Assembly: GCF_006569185.2 (NCBI RefSeq)
Contig: NZ_VIGC02000005.1
Coordinates: 124,001-188,000, forward strand
DNA length: 64,000 nucleotides
Source of the DNA: Litorilinea aerophila
GTDB taxonomy: Bacteria > Chloroflexota > Anaerolineae > Caldilineales > Caldilineaceae
Reading direction: 5' to 3'
Below the pieces are notes generated by a model. It was not told the origin of the DNA and did no database searches. It saw nothing but the letters and a program-made list of their open reading frames with translations. Positions 10,426-20,039 of this stretch are shown piece by piece. The first letter of the stretch is position 1; each line of letters begins with the position of its first letter. A program made the translations under genes and the position numbers.

Positions 10426-12345
10426 ATGCAGCAGGCTAAAGCCAGATTGTTGACATGGTTGACCGCTGCCCAGCGGCAGAGCACCAGCCGGATTCCCAAG
10501 CCCCTGCGGCTTGCCATCCGCCGGTTGAGTGGTGGCGAGAGCTGGACGGCCCAGGTGGTGCGTGGCTGGCTGTGGCGTTACCGCTACTTCGTCCTGCTGG
10601 CTTTGGGTGCCAACCTGGCGGCGGCCGTCTTTGAAGGCAGCACCCTGGGTGTCCTGACCCTGGCGCTGGAGCTGTTGGCGGGCACCTTCCAGCCTGGGGA
10701 AAGTGCTGGCCAGAGCCTGTTCAGCGATCTCATCGCTGGTTGGCAACAACGTTGGGGGGTGGGCGGCGCCTTCTTCCTCCTGCTGGGCATTGCGGCAGCC
10801 ATGCAGATCGCTCGCAGTGGGCTGGACTTCAGCGCCCAGGTGGCCAGCGCCTATCTGCGGGCCTGGCTGGAAGGGGAGCTGCGCCGACAGATCTTCCGTC
10901 AGTTTGTCTCCCTTCACTATCCAGCCATCAGCCGCTATCGCACCGGCGACCTGGTCAGCTACACGGAGCAGGTCGCCAACGTGGGGCGCCTGATTACCAC
11001 CACCAACTATCTCCTGAGCCACCTCCTCATCGTGGTGGCCTACGCCGTCGTCCTGTTTTGGCTCTCCTGGCAGATGACCCTGGGGGCTCTGGTGGTATTG
11101 CTGCTACTTTCCATCGCGCTGCGGGGCATCATGGCCCGGGTCCGTCAGATCTCCCGACAACTGCTGGAAGCCAGCGTGCAGTTCAATACCCAGGTGGTGG
11201 AATTTCTCCAGGGGCTGCGCCTGATCCACTCCTTCGCCCGCCAGGAGCACGCCATCCGACAGGTGGACCAGATCGTGGATCGCAGCATTCGCGCCCAGCG
11301 CCGGGGCATGATTTGGGCAGCCAGCATCCTGCCTGTCATGCAGGTGCTGATGGTGCTGGGCGTGGTGATCTTCCTGGCCATCGGCTACCAGATGGTGCAG
11401 CGGGTGGGCGTGGGCATGGTGCCCCGGCTCATCACCTTTGTCTTTGTGCTCTATCGCCTGCTGCCCCGGGTGAGCGGGGTAAACAACGGCCTGGCCCAGA
11501 TCAACGGCGAGTGGCCCTTTGTGGAGCGGGTGGCCGAGATTCTGCGCACCGACGACAAGGAGTACGTCCATTCGGGCGAGCTTCCGTTCCAGCGGCTGGA
11601 GGAGGGCATCCGCTTTGACGGGGTGACCCTGACCTACCCCGGCAGTACCCGGCCAGCCGTGCACAACCTTTCTTTTACCATTCCCCGGGGAAGCATGGTG
11701 GCCTTTGTGGGCACCTCGGGCGCGGGCAAGTCCACCCTGGTCAATCTGCTTCTGCGCCTGTATGACCCGGACACCGGGCACATCTGGGTGGACGGGAAGG
11801 ACCTGAAGCGGTTGCGGCTGACCGACTGGCGGGAGCGGATTGGGGTGGTGGACCAGGATACTTTCGTGTTCAGCACCACCATTGCTGAAAACATCCGTTT
11901 TGGCCGCCTGGATGCCGACGATGGGGCGGTTCGGCGCGCGGCACAGATGGCCCAGGCCCATGAGTTCATTGCCCAACTTCCGGCCGGCTACGAGACCGAG
12001 GTGGGGGACCGGGGGTATCGCCTGTCCGGTGGGCAGCGGCAGCGCCTGGCCATTGCCCGGGCCGTGATCCGGGAGCCGGAGATCTTGATTTTCGATGAAG
12101 CCACCAGCGCGCTGGACAGTCGGTCCGAGCGGCTGATCCAGTCAGCCATGGGAGAACTACGCCAGGACCGGACCCTGGTCGTCATCGCCCACCGCCTTTC
12201 CACCGTGGTGGATGCCGACCAGATCTACGTCCTCCAGGACGGCCGCGTCGTGGAGCAGGGGACCCACCCGTCCTTGCTGGCGGCGGGTGGCCTGTATGCG
12301 TCGCTGTGGAGGATCCAGGCGGGTTCGGCGCCAGCGTACCCATGA
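10426..12345 (+). CDS. ABC exporter, fused permease-ATPase (MsbA/PglK-like)
   Basis: 639 residues: an N-terminal six-helix type-IV exporter domain (about 45-340) and a C-terminal nucleotide-binding domain with Walker A GTSGAGKST (~429-437), signature LSGGQRQR (~533-540), Walker B ILIFDE (~553-558) and a switch His in VIAHRLS. A GAGGAG ribosome binding site precedes the ATG. The stop overlaps the next start (ATGA at 12342), so it is translationally coupled to a glycosyltransferase. Position at the head of a glycan cluster that shows no Wzx flippase suggests it flips lipid-linked oligosaccharide, like PglK. That role is inferred; lipid or peptide export remains possible. Confidence 0.88.
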   Translation: MQQAKARLLTWLTAAQRQSTSRIPKPLRLAIRRLSGGESWTAQVVRGWLWRYRYFVLLALGANLAAAVFEGSTLGVLTLALELLAGTFQPGESAGQSLFSDLIAGWQQRWGVGGAFFLLLGIAAAMQIARSGLDFSAQVASAYLRAWLEGELRRQIFRQFVSLHYPAISRYRTGDLVSYTEQVANVGRLITTTNYLLSHLLIVVAYAVVLFWLSWQMTLGALVVLLLLSIALRGIMARVRQISRQLLEASVQFNTQVVEFLQGLRLIHSFARQEHAIRQVDQIVDRSIRAQRRGMIWAASILPVMQVLMVLGVVIFLAIGYQMVQRVGVGMVPRLITFVFVLYRLLPRVSGVNNGLAQINGEWPFVERVAEILRTDDKEYVHSGELPFQRLEEGIRFDGVTLTYPGSTRPAVHNLSFTIPRGSMVAFVGTSGAGKSTLVNLLLRLYDPDTGHIWVDGKDLKRLRLTDWRERIGVVDQDTFVFSTTIAENIRFGRLDADDGAVRRAAQMAQAHEFIAQLPAGYETEVGDRGYRLSGGQRQRLAIARAVIREPEILIFDEATSALDSRSERLIQSAMGELRQDRTLVVIAHRLSTVVDADQIYVLQDGRVVEQGTHPSLLAAGGLYASLWRIQAGSAPAYP

Positions 12346-13520
12346 AGGCGACGGCTGCCTTTTGGGAAACCGACATGCTTCGCCCACTGTTACGATGGCC
12401 CTATCATCAACTCCTGGCCCATCCGACCTGGATTCGTCGCTGGCTGGATGTGCGTCTGTTGTCCGAAGTGCTGGACCGCTATCCCCACTGGCCGTATGGC
12501 GGGGAGGAAGTCATCCATCTGGACGGCCGGGGCGTGGACCCGGAGATCCCGGCCCTGCTGCCCGGGGTGTTGGGCGCCCATCGGCTGGGCCAACCCTTTG
12601 TGGCATCCCTCTCCCAGGTGGAGCTGGTGGGGCCGTACGCGGTGGTTCGTCAGGCCGGAGGCTACATTGTGCCCGAGCTGAACCCCCTGGTGTTGGACCG
12701 GGTGGTGAAGGCCCACGTGGCGGTCCGTCCCCGCCGTGGACGGACCACCAGCCGTTACCCACTCCTGGCCTCCCTGGTCCAGCCGCCGTGGTGTGGCCGT
12801 CGCTGCGGCTACTTTCATTGGATCACCGACTGCCTGACCCGGCTGGAAGGGGTGGAACAGTACCAGAAAATCACAGGAGAACAGCCGCTGATCCTGTTAC
12901 CGCCGTCTCCTGCGCCCTGGATGCAGGAGTCTCTGACTTACATGGGGATCGGCCGGGACCGCCAGGTGGCATGGAGCGGGGACATGGGGCAGGTGGAGAC
13001 GCTGGTATTCCCCTCCCCCCGCACGCTGCCTGTCCAGCGGAAAAAGTTCAATCCCTACTCCGTGGCGGGGTATTGGTATGTCAAAGAGCGCATCCAGCAG
13101 GCGATAGCCCATCTGCCTTCTGATTTTACACCCGCGCCCCGGATCTACATCTCCCGGGGGGATGCCCAAGTGCGCCGGGTGCTCAACGAGGATGTCCTTT
13201 TGCGCCGGCTGGAAGCGTTCCATGTGGTCCCCTACCAGCTCTCCCGGCTGAGCTTTGCCGACCAGGTGCGCCTCTTTGCCCAGGCCGAGCTGGTCATTGC
13301 GCCCCATGGCGCCGGTCTGGTCAACATGATCTTCGGCCAGCGGCCGGCGATTCTGGAGATCTACACGTCGACCTTTGTGCCGGGGTATTTCATCATTGCC
13401 CAAAGCCTGGGCTTCCCGTATGCTGGCGTTCGTGGGGAGGATTGTGGCGGCCACCTGGTGGTGGATCCGGAGGCTGTGGCACGGCGGGTGGAGGGACTGC
13501 TGAGCATCCGGAAGCCGTGA
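12342..13520 (+). CDS. GT61-family glycosyltransferase (capsule-type, DUF563)
   Basis: 392 residues from the ATG that overlaps the upstream TGA; ATG 12375 is a shorter alternative. The GT61 hallmarks are FHWITDCLTRL in the middle, an RIYISRGDA strand, and the C-terminal block IAPHGAGLVNMIF followed by LEIYTSTFVPGYF. The family transfers sugars such as xylose or GlcNAc in capsule and glycan assembly. Donor and acceptor are unknown. It probably acts at the cytoplasmic face on the same glycan as the exporter before it. Confidence 0.88.
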   Translation: MKATAAFWETDMLRPLLRWPYHQLLAHPTWIRRWLDVRLLSEVLDRYPHWPYGGEEVIHLDGRGVDPEIPALLPGVLGAHRLGQPFVASLSQVELVGPYAVVRQAGGYIVPELNPLVLDRVVKAHVAVRPRRGRTTSRYPLLASLVQPPWCGRRCGYFHWITDCLTRLEGVEQYQKITGEQPLILLPPSPAPWMQESLTYMGIGRDRQVAWSGDMGQVETLVFPSPRTLPVQRKKFNPYSVAGYWYVKERIQQAIAHLPSDFTPAPRIYISRGDAQVRRVLNEDVLLRRLEAFHVVPYQLSRLSFADQVRLFAQAELVIAPHGAGLVNMIFGQRPAILEIYTSTFVPGYFIIAQSLGFPYAGVRGEDCGGHLVVDPEAVARRVEGLLSIRKP

Positions 13521-13571
13521 ACGAACCACCCGGGTGATGACAGGGACAGGACAAAGGAGCAAACAGCGAAT

Positions 13572-14375
13572 ATGGTTCGCCGACTCATGCAAATCCCCGC
13601 AGGTTGGCTTTGGTTACGTCTGGTGGTCGGCCTGTTCCGGACCAGGGATGCCTACGTTCGTCTGCGGCTGGTCCGGTACATTCGGGATGTTACCTGGTTC
13701 CTGCGAGATTTCCGGCGCTTTCGCGCCATGCCATCCCAGGCTTTTCAGTTGGATCGGGTGTTCCCCTGTCTCTCCGACCGGACGACGTTCACCCCGGTCG
13801 ATCCCCTGTATTTTTACCAGGACTGCTGGTTTGCCCGAAAGATCTTTGAGTTGAAGCCGGCCCACCACTATGATGTGGGTAGCTCTGTTCGCTCCATAGG
13901 GTTGGTTTCCCAGTTCGTTCCCATCACCATGTTCGATATCCGCCCGATCCCGTTGAAATTGGATCAGCTGGAATTCCGGCAGGGAAGCATCCTGGATCTG
14001 CCCCTGGCCGATGATTCGGTGGCCTCCATCTCCTCCCTCTGCGTCCTCGAGCATATCGGCCTGGGACGTTACGGCGATCCCCTCGACCCGCAGGGCAGCG
14101 AAAAGGCCATTGCCGAGCTCAAGCGGGTGGTGAAGCCGGGGGGTGTGATCATGGTTTCGGTACCGGTGGACCGGGTAAACCGGGTCTACTTCAACGCGCA
14201 CCGGGCTTTTACCCGGGACTATTTCCTGCAGCTTTTCCAGGGCTGCACTCTGCTGGAAGAAAAGTACATCTATGGCAGCGAAATGGTGGATTACTATGAT
14301 CCAGGCCGCGGCTTTGGGACGGGCTTGTATCTGTTTCGTAAACAGGGAGATGTTTCACCCTTTGGACCACGTTAA
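13572..14375 (+). CDS. DUF268-like class I SAM-dependent methyltransferase
   Basis: 267 residues; AAAGGAG lies about 12 bases before the ATG. The core reads HYDVGSSVRSIGLVSQF, MFDIRPI, then GSILDLPLADDSV and SSLCVLEHIGLGRYGD. This is the atypical Rossmann methyltransferase pattern of DUF268, in which the SAM loop is DVGSS instead of DxGxG. The later KPGGVIMVSVPV strand is standard for methyltransferases. The first ~70 residues are basic and aromatic and may associate with the membrane. In this cluster it likely methylates a sugar or a glycan precursor. Confidence 0.78.
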   Translation: MVRRLMQIPAGWLWLRLVVGLFRTRDAYVRLRLVRYIRDVTWFLRDFRRFRAMPSQAFQLDRVFPCLSDRTTFTPVDPLYFYQDCWFARKIFELKPAHHYDVGSSVRSIGLVSQFVPITMFDIRPIPLKLDQLEFRQGSILDLPLADDSVASISSLCVLEHIGLGRYGDPLDPQGSEKAIAELKRVVKPGGVIMVSVPVDRVNRVYFNAHRAFTRDYFLQLFQGCTLLEEKYIYGSEMVDYYDPGRGFGTGLYLFRKQGDVSPFGPR

Positions 14376-14402
14376 AGCGGCCACGGTAGATCGGTTACGC
14401 CC

Positions 14403-15689
14403 ATGATCCGCCTGCATCCCATTCCGGATGTTGCTTTCGATTGCCCGTACTGCCAGCTTCCGCTGACGGTCACCGGCTGGTACATGCCCGGCATGCGTAC
14501 CCTGGCCACGCTCCGTTGCCCCCGCTGCTCTCGCGACTTCTACGGCGACCTGCCCGTGGGGCACGGTATCCGCCATGCCCGTCTGTTGGAGAAAGCGACC
14601 GGCCAAATCTATGGAGAGACCCCGGGGCACGACTGGCACGCCGGCTGGCTGCGCCGCTCCTATGCCCAGCGAACCCAAAACCCGCGTCCGATCCATGTGG
14701 AAACATTTCGGACGCCGCGGCGGGGCGTCCTGCTCAACTGCCTGGACACGGTGTATGGCCATGGGTTGCTGAAGCTGCTCAACGCCCAGTACTACCTGGA
14801 CCACTGCCTCGACCTGGACCTGGTGGTCCTGATCCAGCCCATGTTCCGCTGGCTGGTGCCCGACGGCGTGGCCGCCATCTGGACGGTAGACCTGCCCCTC
14901 CGGGCCGGCATCGAATGGAACGACTGGCTGGCGGCGGAATTCAAAAAGCAGGTGGAGACATGGGACGAAGCGTATCTGAGCCGGGCCTTTTCCCATCCCC
15001 ACCCCACCGACTTCCACATCCAGCGCTTCACCCGGGTGACGCCCTTTCCGCTGACAGAATGGGAAGAGCGCCTTCGCCGACCCACGGTGACCTACATCTG
15101 GCGGGAGGATCGCCTCTGGAGCCGGGAGCCCATCCAGCGTTTCCTGCGGCGTGCCCAGAATTTCCTGATCCGCCATGGGATCCTGGCCGGGCCGGCGCCG
15201 TGGACCTTTTGGGAGCAAAGCCGTGCCGTGACGGCGCTGGCCCGCAAGCTGCGGCAGCGTTTTCCGGAGCTGGATTTTGCCGTGGCCGGCGTGGGGCAGG
15301 CAGGCGGCCTGCCGGCCTGGATTCAGGACCTGCGGACCCGCCGGTTCGATGAGCCGCTGGAGCGGGCCCTGGTGGAGCGCTACGCGGCCAGCCACGTGGT
15401 GGTGGGCGTGCACGGATCCAACATGCTGCTGCCTTCGGCCCATGCCGGCGCCACCGTGGAGTTGATGCCCGAGAAGCGTTGGGGTAACATGTTGCAGGAC
15501 CTGCTGGTCCGCCCGGATGACATGCGGGAGACCCTGTTTCACTATCGCATCCTGCCTGTGACGACTTCACCCGGCACCGTCAGCGACGTGATCGGCTCCA
15601 TTTTGACCGACCGGCCGTCCATGCTCGCCCACATGGCGCGGGCCTCCTGTCAGCATCGCTGCATCCGGTCGCATGGGAATCGGGTTTAG
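14403..15689 (+). CDS. Zinc-ribbon protein with a GT61-like C-terminal domain (predicted glycosyltransferase)
   Basis: 428 residues. The N-terminus carries a four-cysteine knuckle pair (CPYC at about 14-17 and CPRC at about 38-41). The long remainder has LLNCLDTVYGHGLLKLLNAQ near residue 115 and, near residue 335, VVVGVHGSNMLLPSAHAGATVELMP. The latter block has the same HGxxxxNxxx...xxxE layout as the GT61 acceptor-side motif in the gene at 12342. A glycosyltransferase role is therefore inferred from this motif and from context; I cannot assign a family with certainty. It lies 27 bases after the DUF268 gene. Confidence 0.6.
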   Translation: MIRLHPIPDVAFDCPYCQLPLTVTGWYMPGMRTLATLRCPRCSRDFYGDLPVGHGIRHARLLEKATGQIYGETPGHDWHAGWLRRSYAQRTQNPRPIHVETFRTPRRGVLLNCLDTVYGHGLLKLLNAQYYLDHCLDLDLVVLIQPMFRWLVPDGVAAIWTVDLPLRAGIEWNDWLAAEFKKQVETWDEAYLSRAFSHPHPTDFHIQRFTRVTPFPLTEWEERLRRPTVTYIWREDRLWSREPIQRFLRRAQNFLIRHGILAGPAPWTFWEQSRAVTALARKLRQRFPELDFAVAGVGQAGGLPAWIQDLRTRRFDEPLERALVERYAASHVVVGVHGSNMLLPSAHAGATVELMPEKRWGNMLQDLLVRPDDMRETLFHYRILPVTTSPGTVSDVIGSILTDRPSMLAHMARASCQHRCIRSHGNRV

Positions 15690-15719
15690 ATCCGGACCAA
15701 TACCGCCTCAACACCGCCT

Positions 15720-16652
15720 ATGCAAACACCCGTCATCTTCCTCATCTTCAATCGACCCGACACCACCGCGCAGGTCTTTGCGGAGATTGCCAAAGCCCGG
15801 CCCCGTCGGCTGCTGGTGGTGGCCGATGGCCCCCGGCCCCACCGACCCGACGACGTGGAGAAGTGCTCGGCGACGCGGGCGGTGATCGAACGGGTAGACT
15901 GGCCATGTGAGGTGAGCTGTGACTTTGCTGAGGAAAACCTGGGCGGCCGCAGGCGAATTTCAAGTGGTCTAACCTGGGCTTTTTCGCAGGTAGAGGCGGC
16001 CATTGTCCTGGAAGATGATTGCCTGCCTCACCCAACCTTCTTTCCTTTCTGTGAAGAACTGTTGAACCGCTATTGCCATGACGAGCGGATTATGGCCATC
16101 ACCGGCGACAATTTCCAGTTCGGCCGATCTCGAACTAAGTATAGCTACTATTTTTCCCGTTATTTTCATTCGTGGGGATGGGCGACCTGGCGAAGAGCCT
16201 GGCAACACTACGACGATACACTCCATATGTGGCCGGAGGCTCGGGACAATAATCTTCTGGCGGGACTGCTGGAAGACCCAGAAACATTGCAGTTTTGGAC
16301 TCGCATGTTTGAACGCCGGTACAGAAAAGAAGTGGACGACGGCTGGGATTATTGCTGGATCTTTTCGTGTTGGTTACAGAATGGCTTGACGATTACGCCA
16401 AACGTTAACTTGGTGTCGAATATCGGCTTTCGTCCTGACGCATCCCACACCGTCGATCCCTGGAATCCTCGAGCGAACTTACCAACGTTTCCTATGGAGT
16501 TTCCGCTGCAGCATCCCCCTTTCGTTGCCCGCCATGTGGAGGCAGATCGATATATTCAGAAGACAGTCTTCTCCAGACCTGGCCTTGGGGCGCGGGTCGT
16601 TAGGAAGCTCCGATGGATGGTGCGGCAGTATCTTCAGAACCAAGCTCCATGA
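15720..16652 (+). CDS. GT2/GT13-like glycosyltransferase (HlpA/GNT-I-like)
   Basis: 310 residues. The N-terminus TPVIFLIFNRPDTT and the metal-binding VLEDDCLPHPTFF (an EDD version of DxD) match bacterial proteins related to the GNT-I fold. Downstream FHSWGWATWRRAW is typical of the same group. It should transfer a sugar from a nucleotide donor in the cytoplasm. From about base 15950 the gene looks more AT-rich than its neighbours, which may indicate a separate origin. Its stop overlaps the next start (ATGA at 16649). Confidence 0.82.
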   Translation: MQTPVIFLIFNRPDTTAQVFAEIAKARPRRLLVVADGPRPHRPDDVEKCSATRAVIERVDWPCEVSCDFAEENLGGRRRISSGLTWAFSQVEAAIVLEDDCLPHPTFFPFCEELLNRYCHDERIMAITGDNFQFGRSRTKYSYYFSRYFHSWGWATWRRAWQHYDDTLHMWPEARDNNLLAGLLEDPETLQFWTRMFERRYRKEVDDGWDYCWIFSCWLQNGLTITPNVNLVSNIGFRPDASHTVDPWNPRANLPTFPMEFPLQHPPFVARHVEADRYIQKTVFSRPGLGARVVRKLRWMVRQYLQNQAP

Positions 16653-17473
16653 AAGATATGGATTTGGCCGGTTTGAAATACCTGTCTAAGCTGCTTCTCC
16701 ATCCCCGCCACCGCCGGCGGCCCGCGGCCTGGATGGAGCTCATTCGCCTCTGGCGGATGCCCCGTTACCGGCCTGCCTACACCCACCTGCTGGGCCCCCC
16801 CTTGCGGTTGATCGACGCGGCCTCCTTCCTGTCCGCCTACGACGCCATCTTCTGCCGGGAGATCTATCGGTTTGAGGCGCCGAGCGCCGAGCCGACCATT
16901 TTGGACTGCGGTGCGAACATTGGCCTGAGTGTGCTCTATTTTAAACAGCGTTATCCCCGGGCCCGCCTGATTGCGTTTGAACCGGATGCCATTGCCTTTG
17001 ACGCCCTTTCAGAGAACGTGCGCAGCTTTGGCTTGCGAGATGTCGCACTCCACCCCAAAGCGGTCTGGCATACCGAGACCGAGCTGGCCTTCGTGTCCGA
17101 TGGCGCCGATGCCGGTCGCCTGGCTCTCTATGCTGCTGAGCCCGGGGTGCAGTTAGTCCAAACAGTGGATCTGAACCCTTTCCTGGAGCGACCTGTGGAT
17201 CTCCTTAAATTGGATGTGGAGGGCGCAGAGACGGAGATCCTGGTGCATTGCCGTGATGACCTGCAGAAGGTCCAACGCCTGTTTGTGGAGTATCATTCCT
17301 TGAGCGGACGACATCAAGAGCTTCACCGCCTGCTAACCGTTTTGGCCGAGGCCGGTTTTCGGGTCCAGATCCAGTCAGAGTCAGTGGCAACCCAACCCTT
17401 TGTACGGCCTAAAATTCAGGCTGGAATGGACCTCCAACTTAACATCTTTGCAACCCGGCCATCCACTGTGTAA
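16649..17473 (+). CDS. FkbM-family methyltransferase
   Basis: 274 residues from the ATG overlapping the previous TGA; a longer reading frame from 16613 would start inside the upstream gene. The FkbM signature ILDCGANIGLSVLYFKQRYP, then IAFEPDAIAFDAL and later LLKLDVEGAETEIL, is complete. FkbM members O-methylate sugars and polyketides using SAM. Here it likely methylates a sugar of the surface glycan. Length is normal for the family. Confidence 0.92.
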   Translation: MKDMDLAGLKYLSKLLLHPRHRRRPAAWMELIRLWRMPRYRPAYTHLLGPPLRLIDAASFLSAYDAIFCREIYRFEAPSAEPTILDCGANIGLSVLYFKQRYPRARLIAFEPDAIAFDALSENVRSFGLRDVALHPKAVWHTETELAFVSDGADAGRLALYAAEPGVQLVQTVDLNPFLERPVDLLKLDVEGAETEILVHCRDDLQKVQRLFVEYHSLSGRHQELHRLLTVLAEAGFRVQIQSESVATQPFVRPKIQAGMDLQLNIFATRPSTV

Positions 17474-17491
17474 AGCGCAAAGGAATTGTCG

Positions 17492-18757
17492 TTGAACGTC
17501 CTGCACCTGAGTACCTTTGACCTCCAGGGAGGGGCTCCCCGGGCCGCCTACCGTCTGCACCTGGGCCTGCGCCGCCTGGGCGTCCACTCCCGCATGCTGG
17601 TGCACCAGAAAAGCAGCAACGATCCGGCGGTCTTCACGGCTTCTGGCCTGCTGGCCCGCATCTGGGGCAAGCTGGTTCCCCATCTGGATCCATTGCCTCT
17701 GGCCCTCTACCCCCGACGCAGCCGCAACCAGTGGAGCCTCAACTGGCTTCCCACGGGCATTGGAGCGCGCATCCGGCAGGCCGCCCCCGACGTGGTCAAC
17801 CTCCACTGGGTGGGCGTGGGCTTCCTGCCCATCGCGGCCTTGGCCCGCATCCCTGGCCCCCTGGTCTGGACCCTACACGACATGTGGGCCTTCACCGGCG
17901 GCTGCCACTATGACGGTGGCTGTGGCCGCTATCGCCAGCGCTGTGGCCATTGTCCCCAACTCCGTTCCAGCCACGAGGCCGATCTGAGCCGCTGGATCTG
18001 GCACTGGAAGAACCGGGCCTGGGCACCCCGGAGGATCCATGTGGTGACTCCTAGCCACTGGCTGGCCCAATGCGCTCGCCAGAGTGCGCTCTTCGCCGAC
18101 CAGCCGGTGCACGTCATCCCCTACGGCCTGGATACGGCGGTCTTCCGGCCCCACGACAAGGCTTTCGCCCGCCAGGCCCTGGGGTTGCCTCTGGACCGCC
18201 AGCTGATCCTCTTTGGCGCCATGCGTAGCACCGGGGATCCCCGCAAAGGCTTTGCCTACCTTCAGGAAGCCCTCCAGCATCTGACCACCCACCTGGACTC
18301 CCGGCAGGTGGCGCTGGTGATCTTTGGGGCCCATCAGGAGCGAGAGGCAGTGGCCCAGGGTCTGGCCGTCCACGATGTAGGGGCCTTCCATGACGACGTC
18401 AGCCTGGCACTGCTCTACGCCGCCGCCGACGTCTTCGTTGCCCCTTCGGTCCAGGATAACCTGCCCAACACGGTGTTGGAGGCCCTGGCCTGCGGCACCC
18501 CTTGTGTGGCTTTTGAGATCGGCGGCATGCCCGATATGATCGAACATCAGGGCAACGGCTATCTGGCCCGTCCACTGGACAGCCAGGATCTGGCCCGGGG
18601 CATCCAGTGGGTCCTGTCCGATCCGCTGCGCTGGCAGCAGCTCTCCCAACGGGCTCGGGCCAGGGTAGAGGCAGACTTTACCCTGGAACGGCAGGCTCAG
18701 CGCTATCTGGACCTGTATCAGCAGCTGGTGGAATCTTCCCATGTCGACGCCGCCTGA
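17492..18757 (+). CDS. GT4-family glycosyltransferase (group 1)
   Basis: 421 residues. The start is a TTG (MNVLHLSTFDLQGGAP): AAAGGA at 17479-17484 is seven bases upstream of it, whereas an in-frame TTG at 17486 touches the ribosome binding site. The protein has the two Rossmann lobes of GT-B enzymes: N-terminal LSTFDLQGGAPRAAY, central TLHDMWAFTGGCHY, and C-terminal SVQDNLPNTVLEALACGTPCVAF with the EX7E-type glutamates. A cysteine-rich insert (CHYDGGCGRYRQRCGHC) follows the W-A-F-T-G-G-C motif, as in other WcaC/TuaC-like enzymes. The gene overlaps the next by 17 bases. Confidence 0.9.
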   Translation: MNVLHLSTFDLQGGAPRAAYRLHLGLRRLGVHSRMLVHQKSSNDPAVFTASGLLARIWGKLVPHLDPLPLALYPRRSRNQWSLNWLPTGIGARIRQAAPDVVNLHWVGVGFLPIAALARIPGPLVWTLHDMWAFTGGCHYDGGCGRYRQRCGHCPQLRSSHEADLSRWIWHWKNRAWAPRRIHVVTPSHWLAQCARQSALFADQPVHVIPYGLDTAVFRPHDKAFARQALGLPLDRQLILFGAMRSTGDPRKGFAYLQEALQHLTTHLDSRQVALVIFGAHQEREAVAQGLAVHDVGAFHDDVSLALLYAAADVFVAPSVQDNLPNTVLEALACGTPCVAFEIGGMPDMIEHQGNGYLARPLDSQDLARGIQWVLSDPLRWQQLSQRARARVEADFTLERQAQRYLDLYQQLVESSHVDAA

Positions 18758-20039
18758 GTCTATGCCCGCCATGGACCGCCCGCTGCCCCATCTCCTCCTC
18801 TTCGAGCCAGACGTGGGCGGCCATCATGCCGACTACCTGGACCATCTGCTCACCCACTGGCTGGAGCTGACCCGCCGTGCTCAGGACGGTTACCCGCCTG
18901 CTCGCCTCTCCGTGGTGACGGCGCCCGCCTTCGCAGACCAACACGGCGATCTGGTCCGGCGTTTTTCGGCACCCACCCTGGCCTGGGTCATGTTGGCGCC
19001 CCAGGAGGTGGACGAGATGCGGCAGGCGACAGGTCTGGTTCAGGCCAGTATGGCCCGATGGCGGCTGGCTATCCGCTATGCCACCCGGCTGGCCGCGGAC
19101 CATTGCCTGTTGATGTATGCCGACCACCACCAGCTACCCCTGGCCCTGCAGCGCCGGGCTCCCTGTCCCGTCTCCGGCATCTACTTTCGCCCCACCTTCC
19201 ACTATGAGGGGCTGACCGGCCACCGTTTCTCCTGGCAGGAGCGGCTGCGGGCGTGGCGTCAACAGGCCCTGATCCGGGCAGCCCTGGCCAATCCATCCCT
19301 GGCTTGCCTTTTCTGCCTGGATCCGTATGCGGCCGAATCCCTGGATCCCCACGGGCAGCAGGTCGTTCACGTGCCGGATCCCGTGCGGGTGCCGTCGGTG
19401 GAGGAAGCCCAGGTGGAGGCCTTGAAGCAGTGCCTGGGGCTGGAATCCGGCCGGCAGGTCTTTCTTCTTTTTGGTGATTTCCGGGGGATGGACAACTGGC
19501 GGCGCAAGGGGGTGGAACCTCTGCTGGCGGCCCTGGGGCTGCTGTCGCCAGAGGTGGCCCGGCGCACCGCGGTGCTCCTGGCCGGCCGCCAGGAGCCATC
19601 CGACGAAGCCCGCCTGACCCAGGCGGTTCAGGCCCTCTGCCAACAGTTGCCCCTCCAGGTGGTGAATCAACCCGGCTATCTGCCCGAGGAGCAGGTTCAG
19701 GCCCTGTTTCACCTGGCCGACGTGGTCTTGATCCCCTACCAGCGCCACGTGGGCATGAGCGGGCAACTGGTACGGGCCGCGGCCGCCGGCCGGCCGGTGC
19801 TGGCCTCCGACTATGGCCTGGTGGGCGCCCTGGTCCGGGAGCATCGTTTGGGGCTGGCGGTGGAGTGCGGCGAGCCCGCGGCCCTGGCCGCGGCCCTCGC
19901 CCGCTTTGTGGTCGAGGGCGCGCCGCCGGACTTTGAGCCTCAGGTGGCCAGGGCCTGGGGCCTGGCCCATCACGGCGAGGCTTTTGCCCACCGTATCTTT
20001 TCCCGGATTCTCGGCAGGTTGGAGGCCGGATCACCGTGA
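18741..20039 (+). CDS. Glycosyltransferase, GT-B fold (group 1-like)
   Basis: 432 residues; the start lies inside the end of the preceding gene. An N-terminal LLFEPDVGGHHADYLDHLL motif marks the acceptor lobe. The C-terminal lobe has VFLLFGDFRGMDNWRRKG, then VLIPYQRHVGMSGQLVRAAAAGRPVLASDYGLVG, in the usual GT4 donor-binding position. The donor is unknown. The stop overlaps the next start (GTGA), so translation is probably coupled. Confidence 0.85.
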   Translation: MSTPPESMPAMDRPLPHLLLFEPDVGGHHADYLDHLLTHWLELTRRAQDGYPPARLSVVTAPAFADQHGDLVRRFSAPTLAWVMLAPQEVDEMRQATGLVQASMARWRLAIRYATRLAADHCLLMYADHHQLPLALQRRAPCPVSGIYFRPTFHYEGLTGHRFSWQERLRAWRQQALIRAALANPSLACLFCLDPYAAESLDPHGQQVVHVPDPVRVPSVEEAQVEALKQCLGLESGRQVFLLFGDFRGMDNWRRKGVEPLLAALGLLSPEVARRTAVLLAGRQEPSDEARLTQAVQALCQQLPLQVVNQPGYLPEEQVQALFHLADVVLIPYQRHVGMSGQLVRAAAAGRPVLASDYGLVGALVREHRLGLAVECGEPAALAAALARFVVEGAPPDFEPQVARAWGLAHHGEAFAHRIFSRILGRLEAGSP

